Shown: one piece after another, positions 16,736-24,772 of the stretch
How the letters are laid out: every line of letters starts with the position of its first letter
Numbering within the stretch: position 1 is the first letter of the stretch
The notes under the pieces: generated by a model
Databases searched by the model: none
What the model was told of the DNA's origin: nothing
Seen by the model: only the letters and a program-made list of their open reading frames with translations
Translations under genes and position numbers: made by a program
Assembly: GCA_039180525.1 (NCBI GenBank)
Contig: JBCDDF010000008.1
Span: 1 to 64,000 of the forward strand
Direction: 5' to 3'
Source: Halovulum sp039180525
Lineage (GTDB): Bacteria; Pseudomonadota; Alphaproteobacteria; Rhodobacterales; Rhodobacteraceae
Length of the DNA stretch: 64,000 nucleotides

Positions 16736-17392
16736 ATGTTCGACACACCGTTTCTGGGCTTCGGCCCCAAGGCGATCACGTTCTTCAAGGGACTGGAGAA
16801 GGACAATACCAAAGCCTATTTCACCGCCGAAAGGGGGGTGTTCGAAGACCATGTCAAGGCGCCGCTGACCCGGCTGTTGGACGAGGCCGCGGCGGAGTTC
16901 GGCGGGACGATCAAAGTGTTCCGCCAAAACCGTGACGTAAGGTTTTCCAAAGACAAAAGTTCCTATAAAACCAGCACTTACGGTCTGATCTTGACACCGG
17001 CGGGCCGGCACTACTACGCCGCGATCAGCAGTACCGGATTCTATGCCGGGACCGGGGTCTATGAGATGACCAAGGACCAGTTATCGGCCCAGCGTTCGGC
17101 CATCGACGGCCCCGCGGGGGCGGAACTTGAGGCGGCGCTGGCCGAAACGCAAGCCGCCGGGCTGACCCGGTGGACCGATGCGGACCTGAAATCCGCGCCG
17201 CGCGGGGTGGCAAAGGACCATCCGCGCATTGTTTTGATGCGGATGAAAAACATGGTCATCGGCGCCGGTATCGACCCGAAAGCGGCTCTGGATGAACGGC
17301 GCCCCCTGGATCACGCGCTGCGAACCTGGCACGCCGCCGCACCGGTGCTGGACTGGCTGGAGGAGTATGTCGGGTTGCAGACCGCCGGCTGA
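16736..17392 (+). CDS. DUF2461 family protein
   Basis: A 218-residue protein of the DUF2461 (TIGR02453) family. It shows the characteristic FLKGLEKDN-like opening (ITFFKGLEKDNTKAYF, residues 14-29), RQNRDVRFSKDKSSYKT in the middle, and GRHYYAAISSTGFYAGTGVY. The family is common in bacteria; its function is not established and no catalytic residues are defined. It is probably cytoplasmic, as there is no signal or membrane segment. The ATG at 16736 follows a very strong GGGGGGAGG site. It stands alone, bounded by a repeat hairpin upstream and the convergent tadA downstream. Confidence 0.85.
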   Translation: MFDTPFLGFGPKAITFFKGLEKDNTKAYFTAERGVFEDHVKAPLTRLLDEAAAEFGGTIKVFRQNRDVRFSKDKSSYKTSTYGLILTPAGRHYYAAISSTGFYAGTGVYEMTKDQLSAQRSAIDGPAGAELEAALAETQAAGLTRWTDADLKSAPRGVAKDHPRIVLMRMKNMVIGAGIDPKAALDERRPLDHALRTWHAAAPVLDWLEEYVGLQTAG

Positions 17393-17672
17393 GACCGGCT
17401 ACCGTGGGGCACTGCCGTGGCGGATTACGTGCCGCCTGGCTCGGGGTCCGTCGTGGCCCGGGCCCTGTCCGTGCAAGGCTCGGCCAGACAGTGCTGAGCG
17501 CCCGTGGCGGCCTGGGATGCCGGAGGCGGGGCGACGGCTGAGGAATTGCGGCCGATCTGTGGGCGCGCATGACCCGTTGGCGCAAATCGCGGCATATGTC
17601 TTACGGCCAAGAAGGCATAGTGACCTCTTAGCTTTGATCTATAAGTTACTGAGAAAATTCATCGATACCCAG

Positions 17673-18128
17673 TCAAGATCGGCGGGCGGCAAAGAAGGCC
17701 TTCAACAGATCGGCGGCGGCGCTGGCTTCTATTCCGCCATAGACCTGCGGGGCATGGTGCGCCTGGGGATGCGCGAAGATGCAGGGGCCCTGTTCGATCC
17801 CGCCTGACTTCGGATCCGCCGCGCCGTAATAGAGCCGCGCGATCCGCGCGGCGGCGATCGCGGCAGCGCACATCGGGCAGGGTTCCAGCGTGACGTAAAG
17901 ATCGAGCCCGGTCAGCCGCTCCGCCCCGCGCAGGGCGCAGGCGGCGCGGATCGCCAGGATCTCTGCGTGGGCGGTGGGGTCGGGGCCGGCGCGGGTGGCG
18001 TTTCCCGCCCGCGCCACGATGCTGCCGTCGGCTGGGTCGACCACCACCGCGCCCACCGGCACCTCCCCGCGCGTGGCCGCGGCCCGTGCCTCCGCCAATG
18101 CCGCGCCCATATGCGACCGAAACTGCAT
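17673..18128 (-). CDS. tadA: tRNA-specific adenosine deaminase
   Basis: A 151-residue cytidine/deoxycytidylate deaminase-fold enzyme that makes inosine at the wobble position (A34) of tRNA-Arg(ACG), essential in most bacteria. The zinc site is complete: HAE (His54, Glu56) and PCPMC (Cys84, Cys87). GGIEQGPCIF and the C-terminal GGIEASAAADLLKAFF match TadA. I chose MQFRSHM at 18128, as in relatives; 18146 and 18110 are other in-frame ATGs. It is divergent from the pseudouridine synthase gene with only 54 bases between starts, so the promoters must overlap. The 280-base downstream gap (17393-17672) has a short AT-rich patch near 17610-17670 but no gene. Confidence 0.93.
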   Translation of the reverse strand: MQFRSHMGAALAEARAAATRGEVPVGAVVVDPADGSIVARAGNATRAGPDPTAHAEILAIRAACALRGAERLTGLDLYVTLEPCPMCAAAIAAARIARLYYGAADPKSGGIEQGPCIFAHPQAHHAPQVYGGIEASAAADLLKAFFAARRS

Positions 18129-18182
18129 CGCGCGACCATTGGGCATGGACGCGGCCCTGGCAAGGGCGCTAGGGCAGACGCC

Positions 18183-18953
18183 ATGACCGGCTCCACACCA
18201 ACCGAACGGATCGCGAAACGCCTGGCCCGCGCCGGGGTCGCCTCTCGCCGCGGGGCAGAGGATCTGGTGCGCGCGCGCCGCGTCGCGGTCAACGGCAAGA
18301 TCATCGACAGCCCGGCGCTGAACGTATCGCCGGCCGATCGGGTCACGCTCGACGGCCGCCCCCTTGCAGAGCCGGAGCCGGTGCGGCTGTGGCGCTATCA
18401 CAAACCCGCCGGTCTGGTCAGCACCACCTCGGACGAGAAGGGTCGGCCCACGGTTTTCGCGGCCCTGCCGCCGGAGATGCCGCGCGTGATGTCCGTCGGC
18501 CGGCTGGACATGAGCTCCGAGGGGCTGCTGCTGTTGACCAATGACGGTGCCGTCAAGCGGCGGCTGGAGTTGCCCGCCACCGGCTGGTCGCGTCGCTATC
18601 GCGTGAGGGTTCAGGGCCGCCCGAGCGCCGAGATGCTGCAGCCGCTGACCGATGGGCTGACCCTGGAGGGCGAGCGGTTTCAGCCCATGGAGGTGGCGTT
18701 AGACCGGCAGCAGGGTGCCAACGCCTGGCTGACGGTGGCGCTGCGCGAGGGCCGAAACCGAGAGATCCGCCGCGCGATGGAGGCGGTGGGTCTGCGGGTG
18801 AACAGGCTGATCCGCATCTCCTACGGGCCGTTCCAGCTGGGCGATCTGGCGCGGGGCGCGGTGGAGGAAGTGCGGCCCAAGATCGTGCGCGATCAGTTGG
18901 GGCTCAGCAATCCGGCGCGGAAGGATGCCAAACCGGCGCGTAGCCGGCGTTGA
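18183..18953 (+). CDS. RsuA/RluB-family rRNA pseudouridine synthase
   Basis: A 256-residue enzyme that isomerises a uridine in ribosomal RNA. An N-terminal S4 RNA-binding domain (RIAKRLARAGVASRRGAEDL, residues 9-28) is followed by the synthase domain with the catalytic aspartate in SVGRLDMSSEGLLLLTND (Asp109) and the EGRNREIRRAMEAVG signature. The architecture suits RluB (23S) or RsuA (16S), and the sequence alone does not decide which. The C-terminal tail is short and basic (KPARSRR). The ATG at 18183 begins the S4 region. Its last 50 bases overlap the convergent unknown gene. Confidence 0.9.
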   Translation: MTGSTPTERIAKRLARAGVASRRGAEDLVRARRVAVNGKIIDSPALNVSPADRVTLDGRPLAEPEPVRLWRYHKPAGLVSTTSDEKGRPTVFAALPPEMPRVMSVGRLDMSSEGLLLLTNDGAVKRRLELPATGWSRRYRVRVQGRPSAEMLQPLTDGLTLEGERFQPMEVALDRQQGANAWLTVALREGRNREIRRAMEAVGLRVNRLIRISYGPFQLGDLARGAVEEVRPKIVRDQLGLSNPARKDAKPARSRR

Positions 18954-19494
18954 GCGCGGCGCAGGTCGCTTGCGGGGTCAGCAAGGCCAGCTTGCCCCGC
19001 GGCGCGGGCGCGGGGCGGTAGCCCTCCGGCCGCCACAGCAGCGCGCCGGAGGCGTGGCGCGCCCAGATCGCCGTGCCATCGGTCGCCATCGCGCCGACCG
19101 GCAGGTCGCCGAACGCGGCTTGTCGCCGGGGACCCAGCCGCTGGCGGTGCAGCACCCGGTCCATATCCGGCGCGCGGCTGCGGCCGGGGCTGGGGAAGGC
19201 GTGGGCAAAGGCCATCGCCGCGGCATGGCGGCATTCGAAACACGGGCGGTGGCCCGCGGCCAGCGCGGTGGGTTCGTCGAGAAAGAACAACTCGGTATAT
19301 CCCGGCCCCATCACGCGGCGCTGGCGGCCCTTGAAATCCAGCACGCACACGATCCACTGCCGGCTGCGCCAGCGCGCGGTGCCCAGGCGACGCTGATCGT
19401 CATGCAGCCGTCCCCCGCGATTGCCAAACAAGGTGCCGCGCGCGGGATGCGCGCGGAGGCTGCCATCGGGCCAGACGCGGTTTTGCAAAGTCAT
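18904..19494 (-). CDS. Conserved protein of unknown function with a CxxC motif
   Basis: A 196-residue protein I do not recognise by domain name. Visible features are TLQNRVWPDGSL at the start, GTLFGNRGGRLHDDQRRLG, a WIVCVLDFKGRQRRVMGPGY segment, FFLDEPTALAAGHRPCFECR with a CxxC pair that could bind metal, and a C-terminal TPQATCAALNAGYAPVWHPSA. The last segment reads like a conserved end. Long, well-formed conserved-looking blocks in the expected GC-rich codon pattern support a real gene. It starts 45 bases from the divergent amidase gene and overlaps the pseudouridine synthase gene tail to tail. No signal or membrane segment. Confidence 0.65.
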   Translation of the reverse strand: MTLQNRVWPDGSLRAHPARGTLFGNRGGRLHDDQRRLGTARWRSRQWIVCVLDFKGRQRRVMGPGYTELFFLDEPTALAAGHRPCFECRHAAAMAFAHAFPSPGRSRAPDMDRVLHRQRLGPRRQAAFGDLPVGAMATDGTAIWARHASGALLWRPEGYRPAPAPRGKLALLTPQATCAALNAGYAPVWHPSAPDC

Positions 19495-19538
19495 GCCGCC
19501 GTCTTGCCATCGCGCCCGGCGCGGCGCAAACGGCGAAG

Positions 19539-20201
19539 ATGGAGATCGCGGACCATCCATCGCCCAATTTCGGCCCAAGGCGCGACGGCGCCCGCCCGGA
19601 ACTGGTCGTGCTGCACTACACGGCCATGGAGGCCGCGGCCGCGCGCGCCCGGTTATGCGCGCCGGAGCACAAGGTCTCGGCCCACTACCTGATCGATCCC
19701 GATGGTGCGATCTGGCGGCTGGTGGACGAAGACCGGCGCGCCTGGCATGCCGGCGCCGGGACCTGGCGGGGCAGGGGGGATGTCAACTCGCGCAGCATCG
19801 GGATCGAGTTGGCCAATTCCGGCGCGACCCCGTTCGCCGCCCCGCAGATGCGCGCGTTGGAGGCGCTGCTGCGCGACATCCTCGCCCGCTGGGCCATGCC
19901 CGCGCAGGCGGTGATCGGCCATGCCGATCTGGCGCCCGACCGCAAGCAGGACCCGGGGCCGCGGTTCGATTGGCGGGGTTTGGCGCGGCAACGTCTGGCG
20001 GTCTGGCCAGCGGCACACGCCCCGGCGCAGGCCGCGCCCGCGGCCTTTGCGGCGGCGGCGGCGCGGTTTGGCTATGATCCGGCATCCGCACAGGTTCTGC
20101 GCGCGTTCCGTCACCGCTTCCGGCCCTGGGCCGTCGGGTCGCTGGATGGCTGGGACGTGGCCGCTGCCCAGGATCTGGCGCGGCGGTTCGGCGGCGATTG
20201 A
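19539..20201 (+). CDS. N-acetylmuramoyl-L-alanine amidase (AmiD-like)
   Basis: A 220-residue zinc amidase of the Amidase_2 (T7 lysozyme/AmpD/AmiD) family that cuts the bond between MurNAc and the peptide stem. The zinc and catalytic pattern is visible: VVLHYTAM (His26), WHAGAGTW, SIGIELANSG and IGHADLAPDRKQDPG with the second zinc His and the catalytic Lys. A C-terminal helical segment (AAAARFGYDPASAQVLRAFR) resembles the small peptidoglycan-binding extension of AmiD-type enzymes. No clear signal peptide is present, which argues for a cytoplasmic AmpD-like recycling role or an unrecognised export route. It ends 30 bases before rnpB. Confidence 0.88.
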   Translation: MEIADHPSPNFGPRRDGARPELVVLHYTAMEAAAARARLCAPEHKVSAHYLIDPDGAIWRLVDEDRRAWHAGAGTWRGRGDVNSRSIGIELANSGATPFAAPQMRALEALLRDILARWAMPAQAVIGHADLAPDRKQDPGPRFDWRGLARQRLAVWPAAHAPAQAAPAAFAAAAARFGYDPASAQVLRAFRHRFRPWAVGSLDGWDVAAAQDLARRFGGD

Positions 20202-20231
20202 CCGGCCGGGACGCGCGGCCTATCAGGGCGG

Positions 20232-20610
20232 GCGTGCGGAGGGCCGGATGGCCGCGGGCCCGGGCTTTTCCCGGGGTCGAGGAAAGTCCGGACTCCACGG
20301 AGGAACGGCGCCGGGTAACGCCCGGCCGGCGCAAGCCGCGGGACAGCGCCACAGAAATCAAACCGCCCCGTTCGCGGGGTAAGGGTGAAACGGTGGGGTA
20401 AGAGCCCACCGCGCCGGTGGCAACATCGGTGGCACGGCAAGCCCCGCCGGGAGCAAGGCCGAATAGGGATCGCGCGGGGGCAACCCCGGGGGCCCTCCGC
20501 CCCCAGCAGATCCGGGTAGGCTGCTAGAGCCGGTCCGCAAGGGCCGGCCCAGAGGAATGGCCATCGGGGCGCAAGCCCTACAGAATCCGGCTTACAGGCC
20601 GTCCGCACGC
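20232..20610 (+). ncRNA. rnpB: RNase P RNA (class A)
   Basis: The catalytic RNA of ribonuclease P, which removes 5' leaders from pre-tRNAs. The ends pair as helix P1: GCGTGCGGA (20232-20240) with TCCGCACGC (20602-20610). Inside are the universal blocks: GAGGAAAGTCCGGACTCC near the 5' end, ACAGAAA, AGGGTGAAACGGTGGGGTAA and AGAGCCCACCG, GGGTAGGCTGCTAGAG, AGAGGAATGGCCATC, and near the 3' end ACAGAATCCGGCTTACAGGC. The length of about 380 bases and the order fit alphaproteobacterial type A RNA. Confidence 0.97.
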
Positions 20611-21150
20611 ACTTATGGGAAATTCTGGTCCTGACACGGGATTTCCCGCCGATTCTCGCGTCACCACGGGCTTTTCGTGTGGATAAAGGTGGGGATTCCG
20701 ATGGCGATGGAGCGTCCCGATGGCCTGGGCCATTGGTGAGCCGTGGCGAGCCACACGTTATTTCGTAGTCAAAAATCCTGCATCCACAAAATATGGACAG
20801 TAGAGCCATCTTATTCTCGTATATGAATATTTTGAATCGTCCATACCCGTGATGTGTATGATTATCCTATTGCTTCCCATGTATTCCCGTGGCATACCAT
20901 ATAGCGATGGAAGGGGCGTGACAGCATAAACGGACAAGATCCGGAAAATCGGACGCGGTCCTAGAGCAGGTTTCATACAGGCGCACGCCCCTTCCGTTGC
21001 GTACAGGCGTCCCGCAGCATCGGGATCCCGCGGAAACCGAAATGCGGGGCAGAGCCACCGAACTTCCCCCGACAGGCGGTCCGCGCAAGCTGGGTCGCCT
21101 TTCTCTTTTTTTCACCCCGGACCCCGGGGTGAGGGGCAGGAGCGAGACGC
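20611..21150. other. Long intergenic region between rnpB and mraZ with an AT-rich pocket and an inverted repeat
   Basis: A 540-base gap with no supported gene. Near its start, TGGAT (20680) and TGGGG (20690) are spaced 10 bases apart, which loosely resembles MraZ operator repeats. From about 20755 to 20905 the sequence is clearly AT-richer than anything near it. GGAAGGGGCGTG (20909-20920) and CACGCCCCTTCC (20984-20995) form a perfect 12-bp inverted repeat 63 bases apart. CACCCCGG/CCGGGGTG (21113-21131) is a tight hairpin just before the mraZ ribosome-binding site AGGAG (21138-21142). A possible 72-residue minus-strand frame here has no recognisable features. Confidence 0.45.
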
Positions 21151-21654
21151 GTGGCACGGCGTTTCAGAGGCGAAAGCGTCCACAAGGTGGACGGCAAGGG
21201 GCGGGTGTCGATCCCGGCCCCGTTTCGCCGTGTCCTGGAAGACGGCGACCCGGATTGGAAGCCGGGCGAAAAGCCGAACTTGGTTCTGGTCTACGGCCGC
21301 AAGGGGCGCAATTGCCTGGAAGGGTATTCGGTGCGGTCCATGGAAAAGGTCGATGACATGATCTCCGCCCTGCCGCGCTTTGCGCCACAGCGCGAGGCGT
21401 TGGAGCGGATGCTGAACAGCCAGTCGGTCGACGGGCAGGTCGATGAAAACGGGCGCCTGGTGCTGAAGCCGCAACTGCGCGAACGCTTCGGGCTGTTCGA
21501 TGAGGCGCTGTTCGCGGGCATGGGCGAGAAGTTTCAGATCTGGGAACCCGGCGCCTATGCCGAGGATCAGGCCCGGATCGAGGAGTGGGTCGAAGCGCAG
21601 GACGAGGAGAATGATCCTTTCGCGTTGCTGGATACCAGCCACGGACGCGGCTGA
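21151..21654 (+). CDS. mraZ: Transcriptional regulator/cell division protein MraZ
   Basis: A 167-residue MraZ, the first gene of the division and cell wall (dcw) cluster. MraZ is an AbrB-like DNA-binding protein that represses its own operon. The two tandem MraZ half-domains are visible: HKVDGKGRVSIPAPFR (residues 11-26) and GQVDENGRLVLKPQLRERFG later, each with the DxxGR signature. The start is GTG at 21151 with AGGAG eight bases upstream; the sequence from MARRFRGESVHKVDGKG fits family N termini. The rsmH gene begins 5 bases after its stop, so it leads a long polycistronic unit. Confidence 0.93.
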   Translation: MARRFRGESVHKVDGKGRVSIPAPFRRVLEDGDPDWKPGEKPNLVLVYGRKGRNCLEGYSVRSMEKVDDMISALPRFAPQREALERMLNSQSVDGQVDENGRLVLKPQLRERFGLFDEALFAGMGEKFQIWEPGAYAEDQARIEEWVEAQDEENDPFALLDTSHGRG

Positions 21655-21658
21655 GACG

Positions 21659-22642
21659 ATGGCCGAGGCGCCGCATGTCCCGGTTCTGCTTGAGCCGCTG
21701 CTGGCGCATGCCGCCCCAGTCGCGGGCATCTGGTTGGATGGCACTTTCGGGGCCGGCGGCTATGCGCGCGGGCTGCTGGATGCCGGCGCGGCGCAGGTGC
21801 TGGGGGTCGACCGCGACCCGGATGTGGCGGATCTGGCGGCCGCGTGGCGCGGCGCCTATGGCGACCGGCTGAGCTTGATCCAGGGCAATTTCGCCGATCT
21901 CGACCGACTGGCGGCGGCGGCGGGGCACGCGGCGCTCGACGGGATTGTGCTGGATCTGGGCGTCAGTTCGATGCAGCTCGACCAGGCAGAACGCGGCTTT
22001 TCATTCCGCCATGATGGGCCGCTGGACATGCGCATGGCGCAGGCTGGATCGAGCGCGGCGGATTTGGTAAACACATTGAGTGAGAAAGCGTTAGCCGATA
22101 TTCTTTATATATTCGGCGAAGAGCGTGCCTCCCGCCGGATCGCCCGGGCCATTGTTGCCCGACGGCCCTTTACCCGCACCCGCGCGCTGGCCGAGGTGAT
22201 CGAGGCCGCCCTCCCCCGCCCCCGGCCGGGGCAGGTGCACCCCGCGACCCGCAGCTTTCAGGCGCTGCGCATCGCGGTGAACGACGAGTTGGGCGCGCTG
22301 GCCCAGGGGCTGGCTGCCGCCGAACGGGCGCTGGCGCCCGGGGGCATCCTTGCCGTCGTCACCTTTCACTCACTGGAGGATCGGCTGGTCAAACGCTTCC
22401 TGCGCGACCGCTCCGGCGGTGCGGGGCGCGGCAGCCGCCATGCACCGGAAACCCAGCAGGACCCGCCCCGGTTCGCGTTAGTCACCCGCAAGGCGGTGGC
22501 CCCGGACGAGGCCGAGACCGTACGCAACCCCCGCGCCCGATCCGCCAAGCTTCGCATGGCCCGCCGCACTGCCGCCCCCGCCGGGGCGCTGCCCGATCTG
22601 GGCGCGCCCGATCTGTCCCGCATCATGGATGACCGCCGATGA
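21659..22642 (+). CDS. rsmH: 16S rRNA (cytosine1402-N4)-methyltransferase
   Basis: A 327-residue SAM-dependent methyltransferase (MraW) that modifies C1402 in the ribosomal decoding centre. Seen: HVPVLLEPLLAH, the glycine-rich DGTFGAGGYARGLL, DLGVSSMQLDQAERGFSFR with the GPLDMRM block, TRSFQALRIAVNDEL, and TFHSLEDRLVKRFL, all family hallmarks. The length is normal. It starts at ATG 21659 just after mraZ, and its stop overlaps the ftsL start by 4 bases, which implies coupling. Codons near 22065-22110 are unusually AT-rich for this window but keep the conserved protein sequence. Confidence 0.95.
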   Translation: MAEAPHVPVLLEPLLAHAAPVAGIWLDGTFGAGGYARGLLDAGAAQVLGVDRDPDVADLAAAWRGAYGDRLSLIQGNFADLDRLAAAAGHAALDGIVLDLGVSSMQLDQAERGFSFRHDGPLDMRMAQAGSSAADLVNTLSEKALADILYIFGEERASRRIARAIVARRPFTRTRALAEVIEAALPRPRPGQVHPATRSFQALRIAVNDELGALAQGLAAAERALAPGGILAVVTFHSLEDRLVKRFLRDRSGGAGRGSRHAPETQQDPPRFALVTRKAVAPDEAETVRNPRARSAKLRMARRTAAPAGALPDLGAPDLSRIMDDRR

Positions 22643-22980
22643 GAACGCTGATCTATCTGTCCGCCGGCATGGCGGTGATCGCCTTTGCCTTCTGGGCCTA
22701 TCAGGTGAACTACGCCACGCAGGAGGCGATGCGCGAGGTCGACGATCTGCGCCGCCAGATTGCGCTGGAGCGGGAGGCGATCGCGATGCTGAACGCGGAA
22801 TGGGCCTATCTGAACCGCCCCGACCGGCTGCGCGTGCTGGCGGAGGCCTATTTCGATCAGTTGCAGCTTATGCCGATGACCGCCGATCACTTCGGCGACC
22901 CGGCGCTGGTCGCCTATCCGCCGGAGGATCCGCAGATGGCCGATGCCGTTTTGCAGGCGGTTCTGGGGGCAAGCCAATGA
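22639..22980 (+). CDS. ftsL: Cell division protein FtsL
   Basis: A 113-residue bitopic membrane protein of the divisome. A single N-terminal transmembrane segment (LIYLSAGMAVIAFAFWAY, about residues 4-21) is followed by a short periplasmic coiled coil (EAMREVDDLRRQIALEREAI) and a NRPDRLRVLAE motif common in alphaproteobacterial FtsL. FtsL forms a complex with FtsB and FtsQ that activates FtsW-FtsI. The identification rests on topology, size and position between rsmH and ftsI, since FtsL sequences diverge widely. Start and stop both overlap neighbours by 4 bases. Confidence 0.88.
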   Translation: MRTLIYLSAGMAVIAFAFWAYQVNYATQEAMREVDDLRRQIALEREAIAMLNAEWAYLNRPDRLRVLAEAYFDQLQLMPMTADHFGDPALVAYPPEDPQMADAVLQAVLGASQ

Positions 22981-24764
22981 TCCGCCGCCCGTTGCGCCCG
23001 CTGGCACGCATCATGACCGCGCGCGCGCGCGGCGAGAACCCCGACCGGATCGAGGCCGAGGCCCGCGCGGCCCGTATGCGGCAGCGGCACAAGGCCGAAC
23101 GGCTGCGGGCCGAATACCGCCTGCTGCTGCTGGCGGCGACCTTCCTTCTGGCTTTTGGTACCGTGGCCACGCGCATGTCCGTTCTGGCCGCGTCCGACCC
23201 GCAAGAGCCGCGCGTGGCGTCCGCCGCCAGTCAGATCGTCGCGCAGCGCGCCGATATCGTGGACCGCAACGGCGCGATCCTGGCCACAAACATGATGACG
23301 GCCTCGCTTTATGCGCAGCCGCATCTGATGGTCGACAAGCCCGCCGCCGCCGCCGGGCTGGCGCGGATTTTCGAGGATCTGGACGAAACCGATCTGCTGC
23401 GCCGGTTTTCCGGCAAGCGCAAATTCATCTGGATCAAGCGCTCGCTCAGCCCCGAACAGCGCCAGGCGGTGCACGATCTGGGCGAGCCCGGCCTGCAACT
23501 CGGCCCGCGCGAGATGCGGCTTTACCCCAATGGCCGGCTGGCCGCGCATATCCTGGGCGGCTACGGCTTCGGGCGCGAGGGGGTGCATGCGGCGGAAGTG
23601 ATCGGCTCTGCCGGGGTGGAATTCACGTTCGACCGTTATCTGCGCGACCCGGCGGAGGGCGGCGCGCCGCTGGAGTTGAGCATTGATCTGTCGGTCCAGG
23701 CGGCGGTGGAACGCGTGCTGGCCGGCGGCATGCGGCTGATGAACGCCAAGGGTGCCGCGGCGGTGCTGATGGAGGCCGATACCGGGCAGATCATCGCCAT
23801 GACCTCCTTGCCCGATTTCGACCCCAACCAGCGCCCGAAGCCGCCCGTCAGCGGCGATCCCTCGGACAGCCCGATCTTCAACCGGGCGGCGCAGGGCGTT
23901 TATGAGTTGGGCTCGACGTTTAAGATCTTCACCGTCGCGCAGGCGATGGAACTGGGCCTGGTCGGCCCGGACACGATGATCGATACCAAGGGGCCGCTGA
24001 CCTGGGGCCGGTTCCGCATTCGTGACTTTCGCGATTACGGGCCGCGGCTGAGCACGCGGGACGTGATCGTCAAATCCTCCAACATCGGCACGGCGCGGAT
24101 CGCGGTGGAAATCGGTGCAGAGCGGCAGGCGGCTTTCCTGCGCTCGTTAGGCTTCCTCGATCCGGTGCCGGTGACGCTGCCCGAGGCGGGCAAGACCAAG
24201 CCGCTGGTACCCAAGCGCTGGTCGGAGATCTCGACGATGACGGTGTCCTACGGGCATGGGCTGGCGGCGACGCCGCTGCATCTGGCGACGGCCTATGCTT
24301 CGGTGGTCAATGGTGGGCTGCGGGTCACCCCGACGCTGCTGAAGTCCGACCGCCGCCCTGGGGAGGCCGACCGGATCCTGTCCGAAGGCACCTCTCGGAT
24401 CCTGCGCGGGTTCCTGCGCGGCGTGGTCGAAGGCGGCACCGCGACCCTGGCGGATGTGGAAGGCTACCGGGTGGGCGGCAAGACCGGCACGGCCGACAAG
24501 CCCCGGCACACCGGCGGCTACTACGATGACAAGGTCATCGGCACCTTCGCCGCGATCTTTCCCGCGAACGAGCCGAAATACGTGCTGGTGGTCTCTCTCG
24601 ACGAACCCGAAGACCGCACCGGGCGCGAGCCGCGCCGCACCGCCGGTTGGACCGCGGCGCCGGTGGCGGCGGAGATCATCCGGCGGATCGCGCCATTGAT
24701 GAACCTTCGACCCTTGCCTAAAGAGGGCGGCGAGGGGATCAGCGCCGTTCACGCGGCGAACTGA
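22977..24764 (+). CDS. ftsI: Peptidoglycan D,D-transpeptidase FtsI (PBP3)
   Basis: A 595-residue class B penicillin-binding protein that cross-links septal peptidoglycan. A basic cytoplasmic N terminus is followed by one transmembrane helix (LLLLAATFLLAFGTVA). The PBP dimerisation domain starts at QRADIVDRNGAILATN. The transpeptidase has the three penicillin-binding motifs: STFK (Ser313, Lys316), SSN in VIVKSSNIGTA and KTGTADKP. The start at ATG 22977 overlaps the ftsL stop (ATGA); the upstream in-frame extension is shadow sequence. The length and order match FtsI of other Alphaproteobacteria. Confidence 0.96.
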   Translation: MIRRPLRPLARIMTARARGENPDRIEAEARAARMRQRHKAERLRAEYRLLLLAATFLLAFGTVATRMSVLAASDPQEPRVASAASQIVAQRADIVDRNGAILATNMMTASLYAQPHLMVDKPAAAAGLARIFEDLDETDLLRRFSGKRKFIWIKRSLSPEQRQAVHDLGEPGLQLGPREMRLYPNGRLAAHILGGYGFGREGVHAAEVIGSAGVEFTFDRYLRDPAEGGAPLELSIDLSVQAAVERVLAGGMRLMNAKGAAAVLMEADTGQIIAMTSLPDFDPNQRPKPPVSGDPSDSPIFNRAAQGVYELGSTFKIFTVAQAMELGLVGPDTMIDTKGPLTWGRFRIRDFRDYGPRLSTRDVIVKSSNIGTARIAVEIGAERQAAFLRSLGFLDPVPVTLPEAGKTKPLVPKRWSEISTMTVSYGHGLAATPLHLATAYASVVNGGLRVTPTLLKSDRRPGEADRILSEGTSRILRGFLRGVVEGGTATLADVEGYRVGGKTGTADKPRHTGGYYDDKVIGTFAAIFPANEPKYVLVVSLDEPEDRTGREPRRTAGWTAAPVAAEIIRRIAPLMNLRPLPKEGGEGISAVHAAN

Positions 24765-24772
24765 GGGGGCGC

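Noticed and set aside
20680..20694. TGGAT/TGGGG pair as an MraZ operator
   Set aside because: The 10-base spacing fits, but there are only two imperfect units and they lie about 460 bases before mraZ. Not strong enough to list as a site.
20758..20976. 72-residue minus-strand open frame in the AT-rich pocket before mraZ
   Set aside because: Its composition follows the odd local base content, and it has no recognisable motif or ribosome-binding site. Treated as intergenic.
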